Counted from the stretch's first letter, positions 44,476 through 56,140 are shown. The stretch is DNA of 64,000 bases from Nelumbo lutea (GCA_022828595.1 JAKGHH010000001.1:143797017-143861016); one strand, 5' to 3'. Notes: generated from the sequence alone by a model not told the origin. Numbers and translations are program-made.

Positions 44476-45620
44476 AGAATCTGATTGTTCAAGTAATAAA
44501 TATCTAGTTATGCTAGGGTTACCTTGTTTTGGAGATTGTTGGTTCACGAGATGCACTTAGTAGCAATAATTTATCAGTTCAGTACTTACCTCTATACGAT
44601 TTTACAAGTTCAAATTGTTTCAAAGGTGACAAGGATTACTGTTATCTTGTGGAGAGGGAGGAAGTGCTATCACGCTACTATCACTTGTGAAGAGAGCCAA
44701 ATGGAAAGAGTCCAAGTAAATATAAAAAATTAAAAAGTATGGTACGAATTGTCTGTCAGTCTGTGAGACTCCAGCCATCCACTGCGAAATGTGGAATTTG
44801 TTTGTGCTGGCTTTCATTTTGTAATCGGGCATACTATTAGAGAATCTCTAATTGTATATAAATTATATTTTTATTTCATTTTTAATTGACAATTCACTCA
44901 TGTTGAGAGCTCAGCAGTGATTGTCATGCCTGCATCTGGAGTCCAAAGTCCAATCATGGTGGTTCCTCTGTTAAATTATCACCGAGAATAATTGAATTTG
45001 AAACATATCGTGGTTGAAATGCAATTAAACACATTACCTACTTTCCTTCGGTTAATCGATGATTTCACCAAACATCGTTTTTTAACTTTTTATGCCTAGA
45101 AAGTTGAAAAGCTACAATGGCTGGGTTTTGTCCTCCCCAGTCCCCACTGGGTTTTTCTATATTAATCATTGTGGTAGAATCCTCAGTTTCCTACTAAGTG
45201 GAGAGGTGAAACGGTTTATGCAAGACTAATTATAAATGAATCAAACCGCCCAAAAAATCAGAAAAATGAAAAAGAATAGTAACAGAAACCGTAACAGAGA
45301 AAAGAGTTTGGATTGTTCAAATAACAATATCTAGTTATGCCATAAATACCTTCTTTAATTTGGGGAATGTTGCTTTGTCAGATAAACTCAGCAGCAATTA
45401 TTCAACAGTTAAGTGCTTAACACCTTGTAACTGTGCAATTTTAAAATTGTTTGAAAGGTAACAAGGATTATTCCAGAGTACACTTGTAAGGGGGGCTTTC
45501 GTGACTGGATTACCTAGTCAGCTTATCCTTCTTCCTGTGGTGAATACCTGTTACAATATCTGTGTTAAACCCAAGAATATATTGAAAGAGTTTTCTTTGT
45601 TTTACAGACCACTTGTAATG
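44476..45620 (+). repeat. CNL 5' flank, containing its own direct duplication
   Basis: 44480-44660 and 45305-45475 are copies of one another (GATTGTTCAA.TAA.AATATCTAGTTATGC, then CAGCAATTATT-like and GTTTGAAAGGTAACAAGGAT phrases), offset about 827 bp. The right end (45530-45620) matches the 5' flank at 28430-28510 (GTGAATACCTGTTACAATAT and GACCACTTGT). Confidence 0.7.
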
Positions 45621-45834
45621 GAATTTTCATGAATTGAGTACTTGTCCAATTTATCTTGTTTGTTTTTTTCCCGCCTATTTAGGGAATGCATTTTTTCTCT
45701 TAATTGTTGTTTCACATGCAGAGTCAAGGTCAATTCATTTTAACTACCGGGGGGGCGCGGGAGAGAGAGAGACCTCTTGCTTACTTTGCTACTCTCTTTT
45801 CTATTCTCTGCCTGAAACGATATCGTGTCTTTTG

Positions 45835-45877
45835 TGGAAGAGCCAACTGTAGCAGCTTCTTTTAAATTTCTCTTGGT
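45835..45877 (+). pseudogene. relic of a CNL first exon, start codon lost
   Basis: GTGTCTTTTGTGGAAGAGCC at 45835 continues with ACTGTAGCAGCTTCTTTT and matches the CNL 1 start at 29101 except that ATG is GTG. The encoded phrase would be SFVEEPTVAASFKFLL. Similarity ends after CTCTTGG, and unrelated sequence with stops follows. It lies in the expected place relative to the upstream flank (CTTTGCTACTCTC and CTGAAACGATATC match 29080-29100). A fourth gene copy has lost everything beyond its first 14 or so codons. Confidence 0.82.
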
Positions 45878-46018
45878 TCGGATTAGACAGTTGAACTAGT
45901 AATATGACGTTTCATAATCCTGGTTAAATGACGGTTCTTGCCAAACAGGCCGTCCAATTAGCAAAGCTGTGAGTGAACATTCCGGTTTTAGGTTTGGTTC
46001 GATTTCTCTTACAACAAT
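45878..46018. other. no gene; repeat debris between the relic and the MITE
   Basis: Phrases CGGTTCTTGCCAAACAGGCC and TTCCGGTTTTAGGTTTGG are like the dispersed repeat seen at 19560, 28570 and 54590. Confidence 0.35.
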
Positions 46019-46528
46019 TAGACCAGTTTATGGGTCAGGCTTTTGTTCTTTATTAACAGAATCTTTTCAGGCCTGAGCCTAAGCCTGGCCCGACTAATGG
46101 GCCCGAGCCCAAGCCCAACCTAACAAAATGATTGAGGACTTACCATCGGAGAGAGAGAGAGAGAGGAGAATGGTGCCTGAGTTCGTCGCCGCTTCCTGAG
46201 AGTCTGAGCTCGCCTCTAAGAGTGAGAACGGTGCCTGAATTCATTGTCGGTTCCTAAGAGTCTGAGACTGAAGAGAACTAAGAAGATAGAAGATGAAAAG
46301 AGAGAAATGGGAAAGGGTTAGTCGGTCTAGGAATTTAGGGTTTAGTAGAAACTATAAAAGTTGGGCCAAGTTGGGCTTTTTTGGCAAATCTTGAGCCCGA
46401 CCCAAAATATAGTCAGGTCAGGCTTTTAGGCCCGAGGTCAAACCCACAAGTTAAAATTCATATTTAAGCCCATCTGGGGGTTGGGCCCAGGCCGGCCCAT
46501 CGGCCTACCTGGCCCATGAACAGGTGTA
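46019..46528. mobile_element. hAT-type MITE, family A copy 2, perfect 8-bp target duplication
   Basis: The ends are TAGACCAGTTTATGGGTCAG and GGCCCATGAACAGGTGTA, with ACAACAAT at 46011-46018 and again at 46529-46536. The interior has the same GGGCCCGAGCCC subterminal phrases as copy 1. Its core carries (GA)n at about 46151-46165 and an internal duplication of about 60 bp (GGTGCCTGAGTTCGTCGCCG near 46171 and GGTGCCTGAATTCATTGTCG near 46229). 510 bp, no transposase. Confidence 0.92.
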
Positions 46529-46536
46529 ACAACAAT

Positions 46537-48892
46537 ATATGGTTCATACAAGGGTCAAGCCCTTAGTTATCAAAAAAATAAATACACGAGTCAAGGTCAA
46601 CACACCCTTTAACCACTGCAAGGAGTATTTTTTTTTGAATAGGATGATACGTCTATTGTGCTACAGGCCATGTGAATCATCCAAGCACATAAGGATCTCG
46701 ATCTTGAGATGGGATCCATTTAAATTCATGAGAATTATTAAAAACCATCGCATGTAAATTAATTCAACATCATGAATATTCGATTATTGCAACTTGTAGA
46801 GACATTACAAAAGAAAAAGAAAATAATAATCTTGCAACTTGTAAGGATGAATAGCATAAAAGGTGATCTTGGAAGAAACACTCAACCACCAAGGGACCTC
46901 TCGTGGTTGATTAGGTAGGTGCAAAATAGAAACAGAGGATATATATAATAAATAAAGCTGGATTAATTGTTCTCTTAGACTCTTCATCTAGCTAACTTAT
47001 TGTTATATAGTGTATGCCTTTAGTTCTAATCAGAATGATGTACATTATGATATTTAATGTAAATGAATAAAGTACATATTTGATTCATATTATTATGGTG
47101 TGTTTCTGTGTAATACCCTTAAACTGGATACATTTGAGACTCGTGTTAGTTTTAGAATCTTCATAGCCGTTAGATAGATGTGGGGAGATTTATTTTGCCA
47201 AGGTTAACACTGATGTGCCACCAAGTTGGTTGGGGTGGCTTGTCTCATTTGCTAGGGTGAGATCTGAGGTACATGTAGTGTGAGTTTTCTTAAAACCCTG
47301 AACCGGACCAAAATTCTAGTATTGCCTTGGATCTTGGAGATAGATGGACAAAACTGGAATGTTACACCTGACTCATTGACTCGATTATGATACTACACTA
47401 GGTGTCAGATTGGTTTGTCTTTGATATGCCAATCAATGAGATCCTTAGAGGGGGTCAAAACCTGGGTACGTTGGGACCGTCTGAGAATTCACCTGAGTGG
47501 GTGATCATAATGACAGGATCAGCCTCTTTGTCGGACAAAGTGAATGATCGGGGATGCACTCTCTCTGATAGAAATCAAAACTGTCGGCAGTCGATTTCAA
47601 ACCGTTGAAATTTGTATTGCAAAATATATTTATATTGAGATATACTTATATATATTGTGGTTTCAAATTGTTTGCAAAAGGTTCTAATTCTTGGGATCCA
47701 TGTGAGTAGAGAGTGCAACACTGTTCCTTGCAGTCGAGGGAGAGGTCCTCTCTTGTCGAGCAGTGTTTGATCATTATGGGCTAAGAGGTTAAGTGTAAAA
47801 CCATTGAGGGTAATACATGATGGGATAATCTTGAATTTGCCCAGAGCCCTTGGGTTTTCATAAGGTGGCTAGACCCAATGACCATTTAATGTAAATGTTG
47901 GGCCCATTAAGAGCCCATAGTGATGGACTCAAGTGTTCATTGTCTTCTATAATGAATTCGACCAGGCCTTGTAACAAAGGTTGGGCTGAACCCATGTGGC
48001 TGATGTGTAGATCAATGTTTGGGTCTCACGCTAGACAAAGAGAGCCAACTGGGCAACAGATTAAGAGGGCTAGTGAGTAGATAGACTTAATGGGACCTAA
48101 AGCCCAATTCAAACAAGCTTAATAAGATTAATTAAACGAGGGCGGTTCTGGGATTTGGATCAGGGATTATCCCTATCCACTTAAAGAGTCCAGATCAAAA
48201 TAAAAATTTGGATCATGAAACTCCTAATTTGATTAGGAAGGCTGATCTTTATTTGCGGATAAGATAAGAGATTATTCTTATCTCTTAAATATAAGAGATC
48301 CAAATATAAGATTTGGATTAGAAAACTCCTAATAGGATTAGGAGAACTAAGGATATAAATATAAGAGCAGGGTGAACCTACAGAGATATAACACACACAC
48401 AACAGATAGGCTGTTGAATGAAGAGAGAAGACAATATATAGTTCGATTGCTTCTGTCTTTTGCTCTTGCCGCCCTATCCAGTTCGATTTCCACCAGTGGG
48501 AGTGATCAAGAACAGTTCTTGATATTTCCTTTTGCTAGAAGAGGCAATCTGAAGTCGTGCTCACCAATGGGAGTGATCAAGAACAGTTCTTGATATATCA
48601 CTCCACTCTCTTTTTGGTTTTAGATCTAGTTTGGTTTGGTTTCAAGATTGATCATTGAAAATGCAGTTTTCTAAAATAGGGAATGCGATTCTCACATGGG
48701 AGAGAGAGAAATTTTTGAAATTTCGCCCAACCTTCTTACAGGGTTCGACCATCCATATGATGGATCTCTCATCCCTTCACTTATATCCATATTTGTTTTG
48801 TCTGGGTGGTGCTATAATCCCCAAAGAGACAGATCCTTGCTTGCTTTGCTATACAAACCCTACCTTTGGCCTTTCTTACCTGAAATAATATG
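46537..48892. other. no gene; LTR-like non-coding region with repeated palindromes
   Basis: No protein is recognised. From 47700 to 48660 the composition and signals (GATATAAATATAAGAGCAGG TATA-like phrase near 48352, GATAAGATAAGAG runs, a TTCGATTGCTTCTG leader) resemble a retrotransposon LTR, but no ends were found. The phrase GTGATCAAGAACAGTTCTTG with following AT occurs twice, at 48503 and 48574. At 48700-48892 the sequence is the 5' flank of CNL 2 (CTTGCTTTGCTATACAAACC). Confidence 0.45.
48505..48594. repeat. two copies of a 19-bp palindrome, 71 bp apart
   Basis: ATCAAGAACAGTTCTTGAT at 48505-48523 and 48576-48594: two 9-base arms around a single A. Both are preceded by GGGAGTG. The 71-bp spacing is a local duplication. 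Such a dyad could bind a dimeric protein, which is inference only. Confidence 0.85.
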
Positions 48893-51357
48893 ATGTCTTC
48901 TGTGGCAAAGGAATCAATTGTAGCAGCTTCTTTTCAAGTGCTCTTGGACAAGTTGGCCAGCCCAACTATCAGGGACTCTTCATCCAAATGGGGCATTGAC
49001 AAGGATCTCAAAGAAATACAAACATGGTTGTAGACGATTAAATTTATGCTCACAGATGCGGTGGAGCTGCAGGTGAAGGACAAGGAAGTGAAGGGTTGGT
49101 TGGATGAACTCAATCATCTGGCTTATGATGCAGAAGAACATATTGGACGAGTATGCAACCCATGTTGAAATATTGAAATTGAAAATGAAGCCAAATCAGG
49201 TATGCTCCTCCATCCCCAGCTTTAATGTAGTACGTTCAGTAAAAATTGGGATAGAGAATGTTAACAAGAGACTAATGGAACGTAAAAATCAAATAACTAT
49301 ATTTGGTTCAAAGGGGGTTAACACAGAAAGGAGGAAGATGATAGTAACTGAAATTATAGAGAGGCGACAAACAAGTTCCCTTGTGGATAAATCTCGTGTC
49401 TATGGTCGGGAGACTGATAAGAATGAGATAATTAAGCAGTTGATGATGGGGGATGCACCCAATGGAAAAGATTTTCAAGTGATTTCCATAGTTGGTATAG
49501 GTGGGCTGGGTAAAACTACCCTTGCTCAACTTGTGTACAACGATGAGGAGGTAGAGAGGCATTAATTTTCATGTAAAAGCGTGGTTTTGTCTTTTGTGTG
49601 TCTGAGGAATTTGATATTGCAAAAATAACAACTCTTATTAGACATTGGAGGGAAGGAGATTCTTGATTGTTTTAGATGATGTCTGGAATGAGAATCGCCA
49701 GTCCAAAAGGAAGTAAAATTATAGTGACAACAAGAAATGAGCAAGTTTCACTTCCCCTATTTACTTTCTTGGTGGTTTGCCATATGGAGATTGTTTGTGT
49801 TTATTATGGCAGAGCGCATGTGTAGACAACAATTATTTGATTGCACATCCAGGGCTGGAGGCAATTGGTAGGAAAATTGTGAAAAGATGTAAAGGTGTGC
49901 CTCTTGCAGTTCAATCACTTGGAGGTCTCTTATACTCTCTAAACATGAAATATCGGAAGAGTGGGAGAATGGCTTGGCATGTGAAATGCGGGAATTAGAA
50001 GAAGATGATGAAAGCAGTATTAATGTCAGCTCATCTGAAGCGGTGCTTTGCTTATTGTTCCATTTTCCCCAAAGACTACCAATTCAAGAGAGATGGATTG
50101 GGGAAGGGTTTAACAAAGGAAGTAAACAAGTGGAAGAGATAGGGAGAGAGTATTTTGATGAGCTATGTTTTAGGTCATTTTTCAACCAATATCATCATGG
50201 GACATCTAATTCTCCAAATGATCATGAATCATCATCAACCTTATTTGTGATGCATGATCTTGCCCGATCTATTGCAAAGGATATATGCTTTGCGATAGAA
50301 AAAGATGATGATTTGTTTGATATTCCCTGTAATGTTCGTCATTTGCGGGTTTCTGGCTTAATAGATTATAATAAATTAGCAAATTGCGCTGCCTTGTACA
50401 AAGCTAAGAGTCTACACACATTTCTTCTATCATACAAATATGTAAGAATGCCACGCCATTGGCCAGCCTTTGATAATTTGGATTCATGGGCATGCTTACG
50501 TGTTTTGTCCTTGCGATATATAGACTTGACTCGGGGTGGGTTGCCAGATTCCGTTGGGAACTTGAAACTTCTACGGTACCTGGACCTCTCCTTTACAAAA
50601 GTTCCAAAGTTACCAGATTCTATTTGTGGCCTCTACCAATTACAATTTCTGTTGCTTGAGGAACGGGATTTGCCTTGCATTCAACCTCGAATCTTGGAGT
50701 TACCTATAAACATAAGCAACAGCAGCAACATTCAACTTCTCAAGATCAACACCTACTATAATTGCAGAATTGGAAGGCAGAATGGAATTGAAGCTTTAAA
50801 ATTCTGCGCCAAGAACATTTGGGCAAAATACATTTCCATATCAGGATTGGAGAATTTGGATGAAACAGATGTTGCCCAAGTATGTTGGGTTTCACAAGCT
50901 TACATCTCTTCAAAAGTTGACAATAACGATCTTATTTCCTTTCCAGATGAGGAGTGGTTACTTCCCACCTCTCTTATACAACTGCGCCTTCTTAATCTCA
51001 ATAATCTCAAGGTCCTACCATCTATGCACAGACTTACTGGAATCACTGGAAATACGGAATGCTCCTTGCCTCAATAATCTTGAGTGGTCACTGCCCACCT
51101 CTCTTGTACAACTGCGCCTTCTTAATCTCGATAGTCTTGAGGCCCTACCACCTATGCACAGACTCACTTCTCTGGAATCACTGGAAATACGGAATGCTCC
51201 TTGCCTCTCACGGCTGCCTGAACAAGAACTTCCCTCGCAGCTTCAAAGTTTGATAATAGTTGGTTGTACTGATCTGACATATCCATTAGTAAACGAGATA
51301 TCCCACATCCCAAATGTACATTTTTCTTATAGCGATGACATTGAAGTACGGAAATAG
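48893..51357 (+). pseudogene. CC-NBS-LRR resistance gene, CNL 2, deletion-rich pseudogene
   Basis: Start ATG at 48893 (48890 is an equally placed ATG). The coiled coil has VAASFQVLLDKLASPTIRDS, a TAG stop at about 49032, then HLAYDAEE with an extra A that shifts the frame before ILDEYATHVE. The P-loop region GIGGLGKTTLAQLVYNDEEV (49498-49555) is intact. Just after it the frame breaks at GAGGCATTAATTTTC. NB-ARC then shows large internal deletions: AWF, SEEFDIAKIT, then LIVLDDVWNENR fused within a few codons to [16 protein letters not shown], then [18 protein letters not shown] and [15 protein letters not shown]. From 49974 a 367-codon frame is open: MHDLARSIAKDI (MHD) and LRR units LRVLSLRYIDLTRGGLPDSV and NLKLLRYLDLSFTKVPKLPD. 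A 130-bp duplication (50955 and 51085) disturbs the last LRRs, and the gene ends at the stop at 51357, with far fewer LRRs than CNL 1 or CNL 3. Confidence 0.92.
50955..51214. repeat. 130-bp tandem duplication in CNL 2 LRR region
   Basis: CCCACCTCTCTTATACAACT at 50964 and CCCACCTCTCTTGTACAACT at 51094 begin two copies that both include GCGCCTTCTTAATCTC, CTATGCACAGACT and GGAATCACTGGAAATACGGA. 130 is not a multiple of three, so the copies are in different frames; this is why two overlapping open frames appear. Confidence 0.9.
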
Positions 51358-52450
51358 CCTTCAGGTGGAAAGTTCTCTGGCTTGTTAGAGCAGAGATTTG
51401 GGATCAGATCCCATATCACCAGGTTTGGGGGATGGAGTACCCCAGTTTCTCTGTCTGCAAGAATCTATGACCTGTGACATTATGATGGGGCTTGCTCTAC
51501 AGAGCTCCGCTGGATCATCCACTTACTCATTGGCCAATATAGAAGTTCCAGCACAATATTCAAAAGAAGATTTACACTATTTGGTAACCCTCTATCCACG
51601 TCTCTACAACCAACCATAAGATAGCATTGCTGCCGACTCTGCTTAACGTTGTTGTTACGGGATATGCTGAATCCACTGCATGATGGTGATTTACTAACTT
51701 CGACAGCGGCTACAAAACAGGGGACTCTCGAGGGTGATATCAAAGCAACAAGGTACTTCATCTTCCCAGTTCTTTTATTTTGTCACTTTAGAAGGAAAAT
51801 TCAATAATAAAATGGATCTTTAGCTATACTATATAATATTAGTTGCTTTGTGAAAGGGTATATTCTATTTCTTTTTCTAGCCGGCATGTCCTGTTTATCT
51901 TCATCCAAACAAAACGCATTTAATTGGAGGGTTTTAAATTTCCTAGTTTCTTCTCCCAGTGCATACTTCATGTATTTAGTTCTTATATTTTTCTTATTTC
52001 AACTAAGAAAGTTTTTCTTTCTCTACTTGTTTACATGACATTGGATATGCATGTTATTATTGCATATTGTTTAGAGTGAAGAAAGGAATCCGTTGAAGGA
52101 AATAACGTTTAATTCAATTTTACTTGTAGGAAATATATTCCTTTTTTATCATAAACATGATTATAATTAGAATAATAAACACATCAGTGCATAGAAAATC
52201 TAAGATTCATTGTTAATCCATTACATCTTTATTCTTATCTTGTCCTATTGTTGTATATGCAGCAAGAGGAAAAAATCAATACAGATCACCAAATTAAATT
52301 TGGTTCATTCAATGGCAAAGGGACAACTTTTCAGCCACAATCAAATGAGAATAACCTGTCCAATCTCTTGGATGAGTGCTGAGCAGGAGCTTCTACAGGA
52401 CATAACTATTACTTTGTGGATTATGAATGTGAGTGAATTTTCTAGGTTTC
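51358..52450 (+). other. 3' flank of CNL 2 with putative 3'-UTR intron
   Basis: Shared marks with the other flanks: GAATCTATGACCTG, GGCTACAAAACAGGGGACTC, donor CAACAAG|GTACTTCATC at 51753, acceptor TTGTATATGCAG|CAAGAG at 52262, and GAATGTGAGTGAATTTTC at 52426. The intron is about 510 bp. The spliced product would be 3' UTR. Confidence 0.65.
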
Positions 52451-52924
52451 TTAGCTTTAAAGTCTTGTTGTCTCTCCCTTTTTTTTTTTATTTTCATTTA
52501 GATTTTTTCTCTTAAGCTTCCATTCATAGTTTTACTACCTTTCTCTATCCAGCCAGGTTATTCATTAACAAAAAAAAAAAAAATAAAAAGATTCTGAGAG
52601 TGTTTTTGATTTGTTCTCTCCACTCTTAAGTTCCACATCTGAATGACCATTACTTCCTCATATCAACCTCGCCCACTATATATGTAATTGCTTGAAGTGA
52701 TTTTCTACCACAAATATGAAATTTGGATTAGAAAATCAGTAGTTTGTTCCCTTTTTGCTATCAATTTGAGAGAAGAAGACTTGGACCAAAACATGCCATC
52801 ATTGTAAACCTACAACAATTGAATACATCTATTCTCTTATGTCTCACGTGGCTTCCTGACCCATGAATTCTTCAGATCCTTCAGACACAGTTGGAAGGTG
52901 GGTGAAACAGAATTGCCAGGTATT
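52451..52924. other. continuation of the 3' flank; no gene
   Basis: It aligns loosely with 33900-34330 (CACATCTGA..GA.CATT, TTGTAATTGCTTGAAGT, GACCCATGAATTCTTCAGA), so the duplicated 3' unit extends to about 52920. The MITE sits just beyond. Confidence 0.5.
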
Positions 52925-53146
52925 GGGATAACTTTGGCTGTTGGGGGCCAAGTGGCCAACAACCTATGCTGTTGAGAGTGTTTTTGGGCTGGGCACATTC
53001 ACCTATTTACGCCCATGTCTTTGTTTTTGGTTAAAATAAATTAGGGGTAATTACTAATTTACCCATTTCCATGATAACGTGGTATTCCCCAAAATGTACG
53101 CTCTCAACAGCATAGGCTGTTGGCCCCAACAGCCAAAGTTTTTCCA
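52925..53146. mobile_element. inverted-repeat MITE, about 222 bp
   Basis: The left arm AACTTTGGCTGTTGGGGGCC (from 52930) through CCTATGCTGTTGAGAGTG and the right arm, reverse complement AACTTTGGCTGTTGGGGCCA through CCTATGCTGTTGAGAGCG, form about 45-50 bp arms with an 8-bp insertion in the left one. The core is AT-rich. No coding capacity. The transcript would fold into a near-perfect hairpin. Superfamily and target duplication are unresolved. Confidence 0.85.
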
Positions 53147-53929
53147 TAACTAACCTATGCAAGCATCGGAAATGGTTCTGGTTATCGGTTTTCTTTCTCT
53201 TTGTGCCAGGGTGGGAAGTGAGTGGAATGGATGCAGATACAAACTATGGATATTTAGTGCAAAGCGGACACTCAAACTTATGGATGACACCTTGAGATAT
53301 TACTATCATACCAAGCAATGCTCTGCTTTTAATAATTGAAGCACTCATTTTTGAAATCTGTATGTAGTCTATGTGAGTAAAAATATATATCTTAATTCCC
53401 TTACAATGCTAGGTGTAGGAATATAATTGGAGAATGGGCTGACCGGTTAAACCCAAGCCAAACTCTAACCCTAGGTGGCAGACTAGGATAGGTTTTGCAA
53501 ATGACACCTCTTGAGAATGTCCTACACAGAATAAAGTATGAAAATTTGATGTTAGTGACTAAAAGAACCTTTGAGTACATGCGCAAGGGGCTTCTTACCG
53601 ACCCGGTAACTATGTAGTTCAACTATTTTTACATAAACGTGTCAAATGTTATATAGGTAACATGCCCTGTATCCTAAGGCGAAAATGATTTTCTAGAGAA
53701 GCATGAAAAAGTCTATTGGTTCCTTATTAGACCAAATCTCATAATCATCTTAATCATTTATTACTTTTATATCATTGTTGAAGGTGTAGGTTACACATTC
53801 TTGTTTTCCATAAACAAGGAGTTTAGAAAATATAAACTGTCATTCAGACACTTGTTATTTTATTTTTGTTATAGGTGCTAAAAGCTTCATAAAGGCAGAG
53901 ATGCTTTCTGTAATGCAAGGTCTCATATA
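53147..53929. other. no gene recognised
   Basis: Short open stretches without family resemblance. No repeats of note. Confidence 0.45.
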
Positions 53930-54408
53930 ATAAATATAATACATTAGTATATATTTACCAAGAAATTAGTACATAATAGAAATCCCCAGAAATTAGTAGA
54001 AATTGTAAAATAGAACTAATTTCCACTAATTGACCAATAAACTATCATATAGTAAGTATAAAAAAATAAGTATATATTGACCAAGAATTCTCATAAATTA
54101 GTATAATAGAAATTAGTAGAACTTAGCCCTAATTTCCATAAAATATTTTATTTACCAAGAATTATCATAAATTATTATCTAATAGAAATTACCAGAAATT
54201 AGTAGAACTTTAGGAAAAATAACCACTAATTTCCATAAAATAGATGAAATTAGTACAACTTTGTAAAAATAACTATTAAATTCCAAAAATTAGTAAAACT
54301 TAGGATGATTATTACTTCAAATTATCAAATAATATGAACCTAAATAAATTATAATAATTTATCAAAATTGCATTTCATTTTCCCGTGCATCGCACGGGTC
54401 CCCGCTTG
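53930..54408 (+). mobile_element. Helitron-like 3' end with AT-rich repeated body
   Basis: The body repeats phrases such as AGAAATTAGTAGAA, ACTAATTTCCA and ACCAAGAATTATCATAAATT at roughly 110-bp intervals. It closes with CCCGTGCATCGCACGGGTCC (perfect 7-bp-arm hairpin) and CGCTTG at 54403-54408, where the last four bases deviate from CTAG, followed by T. The hairpin is the same as at 23053. The 5' end is not identified. Confidence 0.6.
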
Positions 54409-55656
54409 TATATCTATTACTATAATAAGCTCGATGATCATTTCAAGGATTTGTTCTTTGATCATCGTCAATACGAAACTAGTTTTGGGTTCAAAAAACA
54501 GACGATCACTATAAGTGTTCAAAAAATAGACGATCACTATAAGTCATCCAAGTAGTTGTTTTTTTCTCCATTGTGGTTAATAAACCAGACGTTTGGACTG
54601 GAAAAATCAGGAATCGTTCATTTGACTAGTTTTGTTTCACCCCAAAACCGTTTTTGGCTAAAATTTGTTGATTTGGCCAGTAAATCGATAACCTGAATAG
54701 TCGAATGGTCGACTTAGATAACGGCTTTTGGCCATTTTCAATTTTTTATTATTATTATTATTTCTTGTCCAAACGAGCCATCTATTCAAATCGGATGATC
54801 GGACGTTTGACCCGCAGTCCCCAGAATGGTTCCCTGTCCAGTCCGATTTTAAAAACCTTGATAAATATCTTCTCTTTACACAAAAAAGGTTAATCAAATT
54901 GGATATATAACAGAGAAAAAGTTGAGAGATTTTTTTCATTAAGAATTAGGATGAAATGAGGTTGTGTTTGGTTTGAAAGAAAAGGTAGGGAAAGAATTAG
55001 TATAGGTTTCCCATCCATCTTCATTTTGATTGTCGGTGTGGGTAAAGGACAAAAGTTATGAAGAGCATTCCATGCGTCCAAACCAAAACCGTGTGGAGAC
55101 TGGGTGTCATTTCTGGTATTTCTGTTTAGAACGCAATAGTTAGAAAGGACAAATAAACATATGGAGTATCACTTGGTAAATCTGAATTATGATGTTTGAG
55201 GAATTGAATAGTTTTGTAAGCCAAAAACGAAGAGAAATTGCTTCTTTTGTTAAATGTTATAACATCTAAAATGTGCATTTTTTTGTTGCTTATTTTGCTC
55301 ACAATAAATATTGTTTATTAGTTTAAGTTGGATATAAAGCCTGTGATGAATTTGAAAATTAGCATTATATATCATTAGTATAAGAAGATACACAAATAAA
55401 AGGTAAAGTATATACAAGTTTGACATCATAAAATCAAATTTGACTTTTATCACCTCCACCAAAATCAAGTGCAGTATCTGTTTTAATGGACTCCATAGAC
55501 CCATCCTATTGGCTATTCCATGTGGTAATTAAGGTTGCCAATGAACTCCTTGATGATGTAGGTTCATTCAAAATCGAACCTTAATAAGATATATCCCATT
55601 AATAATCAGATGGTTGAACCTTCATCTATCGAAACTCATAACAGTGTCTCTGTAAT
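54409..55656. other. no gene; dispersed repeat debris
   Basis: A 24-bp phrase AAAA.AGACGATCACTATAAGT is tandemly doubled at 54494 and 54526. 54590-54870 resembles the diverged repeat at 19560 and 28570. No coding region. Confidence 0.45.
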
Positions 55657-55864
55657 TAGGGGTGGATTCGAGTTGAGTTGAGTCGAATAGTATAAAGTTT
55701 GAATTTAGTTCGTCAATGTAGTATAAGATTCGAGCTTGAATCTTGAACTCGAGTTCGACTTGACTCAAACTTGATTTAAAAAGAAAATATTTTATAAAAA
55801 TAAAAAATTATATATAAAAAATATTTTTATTTATATATTCGAACTTGGCTCGTGGACACCCTTA
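55657..55864. mobile_element. diverged relative of hAT-type MITE family B
   Basis: It starts TAGGGGTGGATTCGAG and ends GGACACCCTTA, with GAACTCGAGTTCGACT and TCGAACTTGGCTCG subterminal phrases and an AT-rich core, as in 21822-22300 but shorter (208 bp). The right tip is mutated and no target duplication remains. Confidence 0.65.
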
Positions 55865-56088
55865 AAACTAGCAATGGATGCGTAATTACCAATATATTTG
55901 TCCCGATTAATAGTTGGTCCAATTCAGGATGATATGGATATGTTAAGAATGGAATCCAATCCCACACCTGGCCAGATTAGTGATCAGCGTGTGGTTGAAG
56001 TTTAATCAGGTTTTTTTAGTCCATTTGTATCTTCACTTCTGGTGTAAATGAAAAGATTTTACAACAGAAGTTCTAAAACAAACATTTG

Positions 56089-56140
<52 letters not shown>

